Below are positions 17,947-25,374 of a DNA stretch of 64,000 nucleotides, one piece after another. Every line of letters begins with the position of its first letter. Positions within the stretch are counted from its first letter, which is position 1. The translations under genes and the position numbers were made by a program. This DNA is from Rhizobium indicum (lineage in GTDB: Bacteria > Pseudomonadota > Alphaproteobacteria > Rhizobiales > Rhizobiaceae): positions 1,984,001 through 2,048,000 of the forward strand of contig NZ_CP054021.1 of NCBI RefSeq assembly GCF_005862305.2, in the 5' to 3' direction. The notes beneath the pieces are model-generated. The model saw only the letters and a program-made list of their open reading frames with translations. It searched no databases and was not told the DNA's origin.

Positions 17947-18957
17947 CTAGGGCCGGACGATGACCTTGATCTCGCCTGGCAATGGCGCGTTGCCCACCAC
18001 GTCGGCGACCTCCTCGAGACCGATGGTTTTGGTGACCAATGCGTCCAATTCCAACGCCCCGCTCGCGACCATTGCCGCAGCGCGCGAATGGGTGAAGGGG
18101 TTGAGGTAGGCCGGCCTGATATCGACTTCGTTTACGAGCAGATCGAAGGGCAGAACCGGCACCTCGACACCCGCCGGCGTCACCCCGAAAAGCACGAAGG
18201 CACCACCGCGCCGCGCCATTTTCAGACCGGTTTGAAGCGTCTCGCTGACGCCGGCGCATTCGATGACCACGTCGGCGCCGCCTTTGGTGAGTTCTCGAAC
18301 GGAAGCGATTGTGTCTGAAGAAACCGGGTCGAAGGCGTGCGTCGCCCCCAGGCTCAGAGCGGTTTGGCGTCTCGATTGCTGCCGCGTAATCAAAATGATC
18401 TCAGCTGCCCCAGCCAGGCGGGCCAGTTGCACCATGAGCAGACCGATCACGCCCCCGCCGAGGATCGCGACGCTGTCGCCCGGACGGATCCTTGCCTTGT
18501 CGATCGCGTGGATACAACAGGCCAGCGGTTCACTGAAGGCGCCGTGAACGGGATCGAGGTCGGCCGGCAGGATGAAGGCCTGCGCGTGTGGCACCGCCAC
18601 ATATTCCGCAAAGCCGCCATCCCGTGTCACGCCGATGGCGGTCAAGCTCTCGCATAAGTTCGGCCGCGCCTGCGTGCAAGCCCGACAGATGCCGCAGGCG
18701 ATATTGGGGTCGACCGTCACAAGCTCACCGCCGGTAAAGCGGGTAACGGTATCGCCGATCGCTTCGACTATGCCGCAGAATTCGTGGCCCAGCGTCACGG
18801 GGATCGCCGTCGGATACTCGCCCTTGTACATGTGGCGATCGGAACCACAGATGCCGGCCACTGCAATCCGGACAAGCAGCTCGCCTGGCCCGGCAACCGG
18901 TTTCTCAACGCTGCGCATGGTCAAAGACCCGATCGACTCCAAGCGTACAGCCCTCAT
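17947..18957 (-). CDS. zinc-dependent medium-chain alcohol dehydrogenase (polyol type)
   Basis: 336 residues. Catalytic-zinc strands ICGSDRHMY and LGHEFCG are present, and CGICRACTQARPNLC provides the four structural-zinc cysteines. AILGGGVIGLLMVQLA is the NAD Rossmann loop. The family includes sorbitol, galactitol-1-phosphate and threonine dehydrogenases. It is the last gene of the long minus-strand catabolic run, 89 bases after the SDR stop. It probably oxidises a secondary alcohol of the same sugar alcohol or acid pathway; substrate not determinable. Confidence 0.9.
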   Translation of the reverse strand: MRAVRLESIGSLTMRSVEKPVAGPGELLVRIAVAGICGSDRHMYKGEYPTAIPVTLGHEFCGIVEAIGDTVTRFTGGELVTVDPNIACGICRACTQARPNLCESLTAIGVTRDGGFAEYVAVPHAQAFILPADLDPVHGAFSEPLACCIHAIDKARIRPGDSVAILGGGVIGLLMVQLARLAGAAEIILITRQQSRRQTALSLGATHAFDPVSSDTIASVRELTKGGADVVIECAGVSETLQTGLKMARRGGAFVLFGVTPAGVEVPVLPFDLLVNEVDIRPAYLNPFTHSRAAAMVASGALELDALVTKTIGLEEVADVVGNAPLPGEIKVIVRP

Positions 18958-19046
18958 TTCACTCCTCCCGACCTCAAGTTCGATTGCCTATTCGTGCTGA
19001 TGAAGCCGCCCTGCTGGATGATGCGCCCGCGACGCGGCTCAAGCGC

Positions 19047-19835
19047 TCAGCTCATGACATTGCCGCCATCGACATTGTAGCACTGCGCCACGATGTATGC
19101 TGCATCGGGGCCGGCCAGGAAGGCTGCCATGGCCGCTTGTTCTTGGGGCGCGCCAAATCGTCCGGCGGGGACGGCGGCGGCCACGCGGCGCTTGACGTCG
19201 CCGGGTTTCAAGCCTTCGCGGCTGCCGAGTTTTGCATCAACGACGTCCCACATCGGTGTATCGACGACGCCGGGAGCGATGGCGTTGACGTTGATCCCAT
19301 AACGGATCAGTTCCAGAGCGCAGCTTTGCGTGATGCTGATGACGGCCGCCTTGGAAGCGCAGTAAGCCACTGCCGGTCCTTCGCCCCGGCGCCCAGCCTG
19401 GGACGAGAAGTTGATGATGCGTCCACCTTCCCCTCTTTCCACCATGTGGCGGGCAACGGCCTGCGTCATGAAGATCAGGCCTTCGATATTGACCTGAAAT
19501 ACGCTCGCGGTCCGTTCCCGGGATATTTCCAGAATCGACTCGACGTCGTAAATGCCTGCGGCGTTGACCAGGATGTCGATCTTGCCGGCGGTTGATATAG
19601 TGAAGCGGACAGCTTCTTCGATGCTGTCCTGGCTGGTCACATCAAGCGCCACACCCCAGGCACCAGGGCCGATCGCTTCCGCCACCCGTGCGCATCGTTC
19701 ACCGTCAAGGTCCGCCACGACAACCCTCGCGCCTTCGGCGGCGAAACGTTCGCATACCGCCTTGCCGATGCCGCTCGCTCCTCCTGTGACCAATGCCACC
19801 TTGCCGGAGAGCCGCGCCGTTTCCGCATATGTCAT
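19047..19835 (-). CDS. SDR dehydrogenase, SmoS-like (sorbitol/galactitol 2-dehydrogenase)
   Basis: 262 residues from the ATG at 19835, with GGAGG about nine bases upstream. TGGASGIG is the cofactor loop and YCASK the catalytic pair. Long stretches (NVNAIAPGVVDTPMWD-VDAK, IINFSSQAGRRGE, YIVAQCYNVDGGN-MS at the C-terminus) closely resemble Rhodobacter/rhizobial SmoS, an NAD sorbitol and galactitol dehydrogenase. Its start codon overlaps the stop of a 24-codon reading frame (ATGA), suggesting coupling. In the pathway it would oxidise a hexitol to a ketohexose. Confidence 0.9.
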   Translation of the reverse strand: MTYAETARLSGKVALVTGGASGIGKAVCERFAAEGARVVVADLDGERCARVAEAIGPGAWGVALDVTSQDSIEEAVRFTISTAGKIDILVNAAGIYDVESILEISRERTASVFQVNIEGLIFMTQAVARHMVERGEGGRIINFSSQAGRRGEGPAVAYCASKAAVISITQSCALELIRYGINVNAIAPGVVDTPMWDVVDAKLGSREGLKPGDVKRRVAAAVPAGRFGAPQEQAAMAAFLAGPDAAYIVAQCYNVDGGNVMS

Positions 19836-19906
19836 CGCACTGCCTCCGCGGTCGCGCCTAAATCGGCAAAGGTGCCGTGCGCGGCTGCCATAATGAATAG
19901 CTTCAT
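19832..19906 (-). CDS. 24-residue small ORF coupled to the SmoS-like gene
   Basis: ATG at 19906 with an excellent site (GGGGAGGAGC, six bases upstream), 24 codons starting MKLFIMAAAHG, and a TGA that overlaps the next ATG by four bases. The Shine-Dalgarno is better than that of the downstream gene. It could be a leader peptide for translational coupling, a genuine microprotein, or the surviving N-terminus of a deleted gene. No homologue is recognised. Confidence 0.45.
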   Translation of the reverse strand: MKLFIMAAAHGTFADLGATAEAVR

Positions 19907-19938
19907 GTTTGCTCCTCCCCTTTATAACGATAATCGGA

Positions 19939-19957
19939 GTCGCCCTCCTGGGGCGAC
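19939..19957 (-). terminator. intercistronic hairpin after the PfkB kinase gene
   Basis: GTCGCCC (19939-19945) and GGGCGAC (19951-19957) form a 7-bp GC-rich stem with a five-base loop, nine bases past the kinase stop and before the small ORF. No T-run follows on the minus strand, so it is more likely an mRNA-processing or stability element than a full terminator. Confidence 0.35.
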
Positions 19958-19966
19958 GCCAATGGG

Positions 19967-21025
19967 CTAAGCGGTTTCCGGGTTCGTCTCCTGCGCCTCG
20001 CGAAGAAGGACAGACATGTCGGGGATGCCATCGGTGGCTGTCGCCCCCTTGAGGCAACGCGCAGCTGCGGCATGGGCGACGGCGCAGATATGCTCGACAG
20101 GCCAGTTTTCATGCAGGCCGTAGAGCACGGCGGCGCAGAAAGCGTCTCCTGCGCCGACGGTACTGACGATGTCATCGGGATCGACAGGTCGTGAACGCGT
20201 CATGATCGGGGAAGCGCCAGGCGCGAACCAGAAGCAGGTTTCCGGCGCATGGATGATCGCTCCCTTGGCGACACCAGCCGCAAGCAGCCGCTCGCCCGCT
20301 TCCAAAAGCCCCGCCTCGATCAAATCTCCCTTCGCATCGCGAACGGCAACGCCGGTTGCCCGCCCCGCTTCCATCTCGTTGATGATCAGATAATCGCAGA
20401 AAGGCAGAGCGACACCGACCTTGGCCGCAAATTCCGGGTCTTCGCTCGAGACGAAATCCACGCAGGTCGTAAGCCCGGCGCGACGCGCGGCCTCCAGCAG
20501 GCGCGATGCTCCCGAACGGCCGTCGGATCCGATGCCGTCGAGACCCGGCAACAGCATGAGATAACCGAGATAGAACAGCCGATAGCCGGCCTTGGCGAAG
20601 GCTGCGGGTGAGACGAGCTCATCCGTGACGGCATCGTTGGCGCCGCCATGATAGAAGAAGGTTCGATTCTGACCGGGCACATTCATGACATGCGTATGCG
20701 CCGTCACCCGGTCGGCAAGCGCTGTCAGCCCAGCGACATCGACGCCGGCAGGTGCAAGGCGGGCCTTGACGATCTCTCCGTCCTGATCAGCGCCGATGCA
20801 TCCCGCCGCCGCCAGCTTTCCGGGAAATCCGAGCGAGGCCAGGTCGGTGACGACATTGGCCGCCCCGCCGCCCACGCCCAGATCCTGGTGCAGGATATGG
20901 GCGAGATTGCCCTGTTCGGGCCAATAGGACAGGGTGTGGACGCGATCGACGATGAAGTTTCCCGCGCAGACGATGCCGCCCTGCTTCCGACTGTCGCGAT
21001 CGTCAACCCCCTCCCCGGCTCGCAT
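19967..21025 (-). CDS. PfkB/ribokinase-family sugar kinase
   Basis: 352 residues from the ATG at 21025, which overlaps the stop of the upstream gene as TGATG. CAGNFIVDRVHTLSYWP is the N-terminal PfkB strand, GVGGGAANVVTDLASLG the sugar-binding glycine motif, and STVGAGDAFCAAVLYG the C-terminal signature with the catalytic Asp. It would phosphorylate a ketose or ketose-like product in the cytoplasm. Tight coupling to a D-lyxose-isomerase-like gene suggests that the isomerase product, a ketose, is the substrate. It is distinct from the second PfkB kinase at 26652-27629. Confidence 0.88.
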   Translation of the reverse strand: MRAGEGVDDRDSRKQGGIVCAGNFIVDRVHTLSYWPEQGNLAHILHQDLGVGGGAANVVTDLASLGFPGKLAAAGCIGADQDGEIVKARLAPAGVDVAGLTALADRVTAHTHVMNVPGQNRTFFYHGGANDAVTDELVSPAAFAKAGYRLFYLGYLMLLPGLDGIGSDGRSGASRLLEAARRAGLTTCVDFVSSEDPEFAAKVGVALPFCDYLIINEMEAGRATGVAVRDAKGDLIEAGLLEAGERLLAAGVAKGAIIHAPETCFWFAPGASPIMTRSRPVDPDDIVSTVGAGDAFCAAVLYGLHENWPVEHICAVAHAAAARCLKGATATDGIPDMSVLLREAQETNPETA

Positions 21026-21696
21026 CAGCTGGCTCCTTCGTTCCACAAGGGTCTCAGCGGCGGCTCGTCTTCCTCGATCGCAGCAAAGCGCCCGATCGGC
21101 TCCAGAAAGAAATTATCGCTGTTGTCGTCGTTGATCTGGCTGACCTCGCCGACCAGGACAGGTCCGGCCGCTTTCCTGCCGTAAAAGCGATGGTAAAGCC
21201 CGGTGCGGATCGTCACGCTTTGGCCAGGCTCAAGAACCAGCGGCTCCCATGCAGCGAGCCGGTGCGGCAGCCCGTCTACCGGAACCGTCACATCCTCCGT
21301 CAGAACATTGCCATCGGCATCGGTTGCGGCGAATTCGATGACGAGATCGCCACCGGCGCGATTGATGATGTCTTCCATCTTCGCCGCATGACGGTGCGTC
21401 GGCGTGAGCTGCCCTTCCTCGACGAAGAGCAGCTTTTCGGCATAGGTCCGCTCACCCTCGATATCAACGATGCCATTGCGCAGGCAGAACAGCACGAGGC
21501 CGCATTCGGCGAACCGGTCCGAGCCGAAATCAGTGACATCCCAACCCAGCTGATGGGCGCGCAAATAGGCTGAAGCCTCGGGATGAGTGGCAAAATCCGC
21601 CGCCGTCCAATATCCCCATGCCGGCAGGGACCAGTGCCAGCGCTCGAGGGTCTCGGTTGCCCGCAGCAAGGCGGCGTTGATCACAGAGCGCTGCAT
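21025..21696 (-). CDS. D-lyxose ketol-isomerase family protein (cupin)
   Basis: 223 residues. FGSDRFAECGLVLFCLRNG followed by LTPTHRHAAKMEDIINRAGG is the metal-binding core of D-lyxose isomerases (HxH plus a downstream Glu), and LYHRFYG carries the last His. Family members interconvert D-lyxose/D-xylulose and D-mannose/D-fructose with Mn. Both ends overlap neighbours as TGATG: start with the Gfo/Idh/MocA stop, stop with the PfkB start. That makes a tightly coupled oxidoreductase-isomerase-kinase unit. In vivo substrate unknown. Confidence 0.86.
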   Translation of the reverse strand: MQRSVINAALLRATETLERWHWSLPAWGYWTAADFATHPEASAYLRAHQLGWDVTDFGSDRFAECGLVLFCLRNGIVDIEGERTYAEKLLFVEEGQLTPTHRHAAKMEDIINRAGGDLVIEFAATDADGNVLTEDVTVPVDGLPHRLAAWEPLVLEPGQSVTIRTGLYHRFYGRKAAGPVLVGEVSQINDDNSDNFFLEPIGRFAAIEEDEPPLRPLWNEGAS

Positions 21697-22850
21697 CAGA
21701 CGGATGCCCCGTCATACGCGACCGGTACCACGACGTCCTCGCGGCCGGATTTGAGGGCTGCCGTCAGGACCGCATGATGCGCCTGCGCTTCCGCCGGCGT
21801 CGCGCAGCCGAAACCGTTGGCGTTGCCGCCGGCAAGCTCATCGACGAAGGCCGCCCACATCTGCTGTATGGCGTCGGCAAAACCGAATTCGAAGATCTTG
21901 CCTGTAATGGCTGGAAACAGCGAGCCATAGCCGAGATCCTCGGTGCTCCAGGCCTGCGCACCGCCATTATAATCCATCCACTGCCACTGACGCGGCGACT
22001 TCGTGCTGAAGAATGCGCTTTTCTTCATGCCGAGAACCCTGATGTACCAGGTGTTGGATTCGCCGGGCGCGATACGCCAGGTTTTCAGCACCATCGGGAA
22101 ATCCTGATCACCCGTGCGCACACGGCTGCTGATCGTGGCGTTGTCCCAGGTGGTGCAAGGCAGCATGCCGCCCTTGCCGTCAGGACGTTCGGTGACTTTT
22201 TTGACCAGTTGCGCATGCAGGGTCTTCGGGCGCCAGCCGAGACGCAGCGGCACGTGCAGCACATGCATGCCGAGATCGCCCATGCAGCCATAGTCGCCAT
22301 TGATATCGGCCATGCGCTTCCAGTTGATCGGCTTCTGCCGGTCGATATCCGAAGAGTGCAGGAAACCCGCCTCGACTTCGAGAATATCCCCCATCTCGCC
22401 GCTTTTTGCCAGCGCGATGACCTTCTGTGCGCCGGGGAAGAACGGCATCTCCGACGAGCAGCGGACCAGGAGTTCGGGATGCTCGGCAAGAGCCGCCATG
22501 ATTTCCCGGTTCTGCGCGGCGTCCATGCCGAAGGGCTTTTCGCCGAGAAGATGTTTTCCGGCCTTCAGGATGTCGATGTAGAATTGCTGGTGCAGCACAT
22601 GCGGGACAGCGCAATAGACCGCATCGACCTCGGGATTGGCCAGAAGCGCCTTATAGTCGGCGGTCACTTGCCGAACGCTCGGCACATGATCCTTGAACCA
22701 GTCGAGCAGCGTCGTGTTGGTGTCGCAGACGGCGACGATTTCCGGTCGCGCCTTGACATCGGCCAGATGCAGCCAGCGCGCCGCAGCACTCGCGAATTCG
22801 CGCCCCATCAGACCGCAGCCGATGACGCCGAAGCGGAATATTTTCGTCAT
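21696..22850 (-). CDS. Gfo/Idh/MocA-family oxidoreductase
   Basis: 384 residues from the ATG at 22850 (GGAGGAG upstream). FGVIGCGLMGREFASAAARW is the dinucleotide-binding loop and LLGEKPFGMDAAQNREIM holds the conserved EKP. The C-terminal half is the family alpha/beta domain. Members oxidise or reduce cyclic sugars and inositols with NAD(P). It follows the aldolase gene by 22 bases and overlaps the isomerase gene. Within this operon it may oxidise an aldose or inosose before isomerisation. Substrate cannot be set by reading. Confidence 0.88.
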   Translation of the reverse strand: MTKIFRFGVIGCGLMGREFASAAARWLHLADVKARPEIVAVCDTNTTLLDWFKDHVPSVRQVTADYKALLANPEVDAVYCAVPHVLHQQFYIDILKAGKHLLGEKPFGMDAAQNREIMAALAEHPELLVRCSSEMPFFPGAQKVIALAKSGEMGDILEVEAGFLHSSDIDRQKPINWKRMADINGDYGCMGDLGMHVLHVPLRLGWRPKTLHAQLVKKVTERPDGKGGMLPCTTWDNATISSRVRTGDQDFPMVLKTWRIAPGESNTWYIRVLGMKKSAFFSTKSPRQWQWMDYNGGAQAWSTEDLGYGSLFPAITGKIFEFGFADAIQQMWAAFVDELAGGNANGFGCATPAEAQAHHAVLTAALKSGREDVVVPVAYDGASV

Positions 22851-22872
22851 GACATCTCCTCCCAGACGCGCG

Positions 22873-23697
22873 TCAGCCAATATGCAGCGAGGCTTGCTCG
22901 ACAGAAGCCTTGTCATGGACAATCGCCATCAAGGCCCGCGTCATGCCGCCGGGATTGTTGTGTTGGATGACGTTGCGGCCATAAACGATGCCACGGGCGC
23001 CCTGCTCCATCAACTGCTTGGTGCGGATCAGGATTTCCTGATCCGAAACGCGGCCGCCGCCGCGCACCAGCACCGGCAGACCTTGGGCGATCTCGACCAC
23101 GCGATGATATTCCTCGACATTGTCGCAGGGGTCGGCCTTGATGATATCGGCGCCGAGTTCGGCCGCCTGGCGCACCAGCGGCAGGATCTTGTCGATCGTG
23201 CCATCGACCATGTAGGCGCCCTTGGAATTGTCCTGCATGACAAGCGGCTCGACCATCAGCGGCATGCCGTAGATCTCGCATTCGCGCTTCAGGCTGTTCA
23301 CATTGCGCACGCAGGCGCGGTAGACTTCCGGCTGGTCCGGCAGCATCAAGAGATTGACGACGACACAGGCAGCATCCAACGCGACGCCCTGTTCCACCGC
23401 CCTGTCGATCATTTCGGAAAACAGCTGAGACGGAAGGGGATTGCCATAGATGTTGGCGATGTCGGTGCGCAGCACCAGTGCCGGACGATGCTTGCCGGGA
23501 ATAGCCTGCAGAAGGGGTGCCGTCCCCGGCGGCAGCTGAATGGCATCCGGCGCCGCGTTCGCGATCACCTCGATGGCCGTCTTCATGTTCTCGATGCCGG
23601 AAAGGAAGGTGCGTTCATTGAACATGCCGTGATCGATAGCAACGTCAAAACAGTTTCCAGACACGCCGAAAAGTCGGTTCAACCGCGCGGATTTCAT
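22873..23697 (-). CDS. class I aldolase, DhnA/LsrF/FbaB type
   Basis: 274 residues from the ATG at 23697 (GGGAGGA upstream). FDVAIDHGMF at the N-terminus and GADIIKADPCDN, with the Schiff-base Lys, are the marks of the DhnA/DeoC/LsrF aldolase group. VLVRGGGRVSDQEIL is the phosphate-binding loop. Products of the linked kinase could be cleaved here to C3 units. It is the first gene after a 136-base gap that contains two LacI-type operator sequences, so it probably starts a separately controlled transcript (aldolase, Gfo/Idh/MocA, isomerase, PfkB, SDR, zinc dehydrogenase). Confidence 0.87.
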   Translation of the reverse strand: MKSARLNRLFGVSGNCFDVAIDHGMFNERTFLSGIENMKTAIEVIANAAPDAIQLPPGTAPLLQAIPGKHRPALVLRTDIANIYGNPLPSQLFSEMIDRAVEQGVALDAACVVVNLLMLPDQPEVYRACVRNVNSLKRECEIYGMPLMVEPLVMQDNSKGAYMVDGTIDKILPLVRQAAELGADIIKADPCDNVEEYHRVVEIAQGLPVLVRGGGRVSDQEILIRTKQLMEQGARGIVYGRNVIQHNNPGGMTRALMAIVHDKASVEQASLHIG

Positions 23698-23713
23698 CAG
23701 CTTCCTCCCAATA

Positions 23714-23727
23714 TGGCAACGTTTCCA
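23714..23727. promoter_or_regulatory. LacI-type operator, proximal copy
   Basis: TGGCAACGTTTCCA is a near-palindrome centred on ACGT with the CG core of LacI-family operators. It lies 17 bases upstream of the aldolase start and matches the copy at 23768-23781 in 13 of 14 positions. Confidence 0.6.
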
Positions 23728-23767
23728 CACCTGGATAAACGCAGCAGGAATGCGAGTCAAGATAATG

Positions 23768-23781
23768 TGGTAACGTTTCCA
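23768..23781. promoter_or_regulatory. LacI-type operator, distal copy
   Basis: TGGTAACGTTTCCA, 54 bases (about five helical turns) from the proximal copy. Two sites on the same helical face are what a LacI-family repressor needs for cooperative binding or looping. The LacI gene at 16912-17931 is the obvious candidate partner. Confidence 0.6.
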
Positions 23782-23833
23782 TACTGGTTTCGAGGTGTGG
23801 ACGAGGCGCTGCTCGCACCTCGTCCAGGAAGGA

Positions 23834-24607
23834 CTACCAGCAGGTAAAACCTGCATCGACGTTGACGATCGCCCCGGTCATCAGGCTGGCGGCGCCCGAT
23901 GCGAGGAAGAGGACGGCGCTGGCAACCTCCTCCGGCGTTCCCATTCTTCCCATCGGCGTGTCGGCGAGCCAGAGCGGGATACGCTCGCGATTGGCTTCGA
24001 CGGCCACCACCATCGGTGTCTCGATATAGGTGGGCGCGACGGCATTTACCCTGATGCCGTGCTGTGCCCACTCGGCGGCCAACGAACGCGTGAGGTGATG
24101 GACCGCCGCCTTGGAGACGTTATAGGCCGTCTGAGGCTGAGGCCGGTTGCAGATGTGCCCCGACATCGAGCCGAGGTTGACGATGGCGCCGCGTTTCATC
24201 GAAATCATCGGACGACCAAAGGCGCGCGAGCACCAGAAGACGCCGTTGAGATTGACGTCCATCATGCGCAGCCAATCGGCGTCGATGAGATCCTGCGCCG
24301 GGATGCCGCTCTGGCCAATTCCGGCATTGTTCACCAGGATCGTCGCCGGCCGCCCGCCATCGGCGAGCTCAGTCGCGATCGCGTCCATTCGGGCCGCGTC
24401 GGTGACGTCGCCGACCCGGACTTCGACGTCGTAGCCTCTGTCGCGCAGCGCAAGCGCTTGTTCGGCGTCGGCCTCGCTGCGTTCGATGACAACGACGGCG
24501 GCGCCCGCCTCCGCCAGCGCCTCGGTGCAGCAGAGACCGATCGCACGCCCTCCGCCTGTGACCACCGCCCGTTCGCCGTCGAGGCGAAATTTCTGCTGGT
24601 AGCTCAT
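23834..24607 (-). CDS. SDR-family dehydrogenase, paralogue of the 12.8-kb gene
   Basis: 257 residues from the ATG at 24607 (GAGGAG eight bases upstream). TGGGRAIG is the cofactor loop, NNAG follows, and the catalytic pair is in YNVSK. The sequence runs parallel to the SDR at 12805-13578 from the start (QKFRLDG) to the shared C-terminal AGFTCW, with equal length. The set belongs to the polyol-dehydrogenase SDRs. It follows the ribitol-dehydrogenase-like gene by 11 bases. It probably oxidises a polyol or ketose intermediate in the same pathway. Confidence 0.88.
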   Translation of the reverse strand: MSYQQKFRLDGERAVVTGGGRAIGLCCTEALAEAGAAVVVIERSEADAEQALALRDRGYDVEVRVGDVTDAARMDAIATELADGGRPATILVNNAGIGQSGIPAQDLIDADWLRMMDVNLNGVFWCSRAFGRPMISMKRGAIVNLGSMSGHICNRPQPQTAYNVSKAAVHHLTRSLAAEWAQHGIRVNAVAPTYIETPMVVAVEANRERIPLWLADTPMGRMGTPEEVASAVLFLASGAASLMTGAIVNVDAGFTCW

Positions 24608-24618
24608 TTCACGTCTCC

Positions 24619-25344
24619 TCAAATGTCAAAGGCGCTTGGAAGCACTACGATATCGCGGATGGTGACGTTGCGCGGCCGGGTCAGCATGAAGATGATCGCG
24701 TCAGCGACTTCCTTCGGCTCGATCAAGGCTCCGGCCTCCTTGGCCTTGCGAAGGTTTTCCTCCGGCCAATCCGCAAGCAAAGCGCTGATCACCGGGCCTG
24801 GAGAAACCGACCCCACACGAATGCCACTTTTCAGAAGCTGGCGTCGCATCGTCTGGACGAAGCACGTCATCGCCCATTTCGATGACGAATAGACCGGTTC
24901 CCATGGAATCGCCGAGTGTCCAGCAACGGAACTGGTGACGACAATGTCGCCAGTGCCACGTTCGATCATGTGCGGAATGACGCTTCGAACGTTCTTGATG
25001 ACGACGTTGACATTGAGATTGAGCATCCGATCGATGGTATCGAGGTCGGTTTCCATCAGGTCGCCGCCGATATAGGTGCCTGCATTGGCATGCAGGATAT
25101 CGAGCTTGCCCGTCTTCGACAGGATGCCCTCAAGCAATCCCGCACACTCGCCCGGATCCAGCAAGTTGATCTTGAGCGGAATAGCGCGCTCGCCAAGCCG
25201 GGCACAAACTGTCTCAAGGGCCTTATCATCGCGATCCACCAGCACGACCGTCGCGCCAGCGGCGAGCATTGCCTCCGTCGAAGCGAGTCCTATTCCGGAT
25301 GCTGCGCCCGTGACCGCCGCGATCTTCCCATTCAATTCCGTCAT
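24619..25344 (-). CDS. ribitol 2-dehydrogenase-like SDR
   Basis: 241 residues. TGAASGIG is the NAD loop, HANAGTYIGGDLMETDLDTIDRMLNLNVN the central region and YSSSK the catalytic pair. The C-terminus NVTIRDIVVLPSAFDI closely follows Klebsiella/rhizobial ribitol dehydrogenase. It would oxidise ribitol or a similarly configured hexitol (such as an altritol) to the 2-ketose. It lies 30 bases after the GatZ-like gene and 11 bases before another SDR. Assignment to ribitol itself is by similarity only. Confidence 0.85.
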   Translation of the reverse strand: MTELNGKIAAVTGAASGIGLASTEAMLAAGATVVLVDRDDKALETVCARLGERAIPLKINLLDPGECAGLLEGILSKTGKLDILHANAGTYIGGDLMETDLDTIDRMLNLNVNVVIKNVRSVIPHMIERGTGDIVVTSSVAGHSAIPWEPVYSSSKWAMTCFVQTMRRQLLKSGIRVGSVSPGPVISALLADWPEENLRKAKEAGALIEPKEVADAIIFMLTRPRNVTIRDIVVLPSAFDI

Positions 25345-25374
25345 CGATTTTTCCTCCTGTCTTGATTCTGATTG

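Noticed and set aside
21774..22970. 398-codon plus-strand frame opposite the Gfo/Idh/MocA gene
   Set aside because: No domain is recognisable, whereas the minus strand has an intact Rossmann oxidoreductase.
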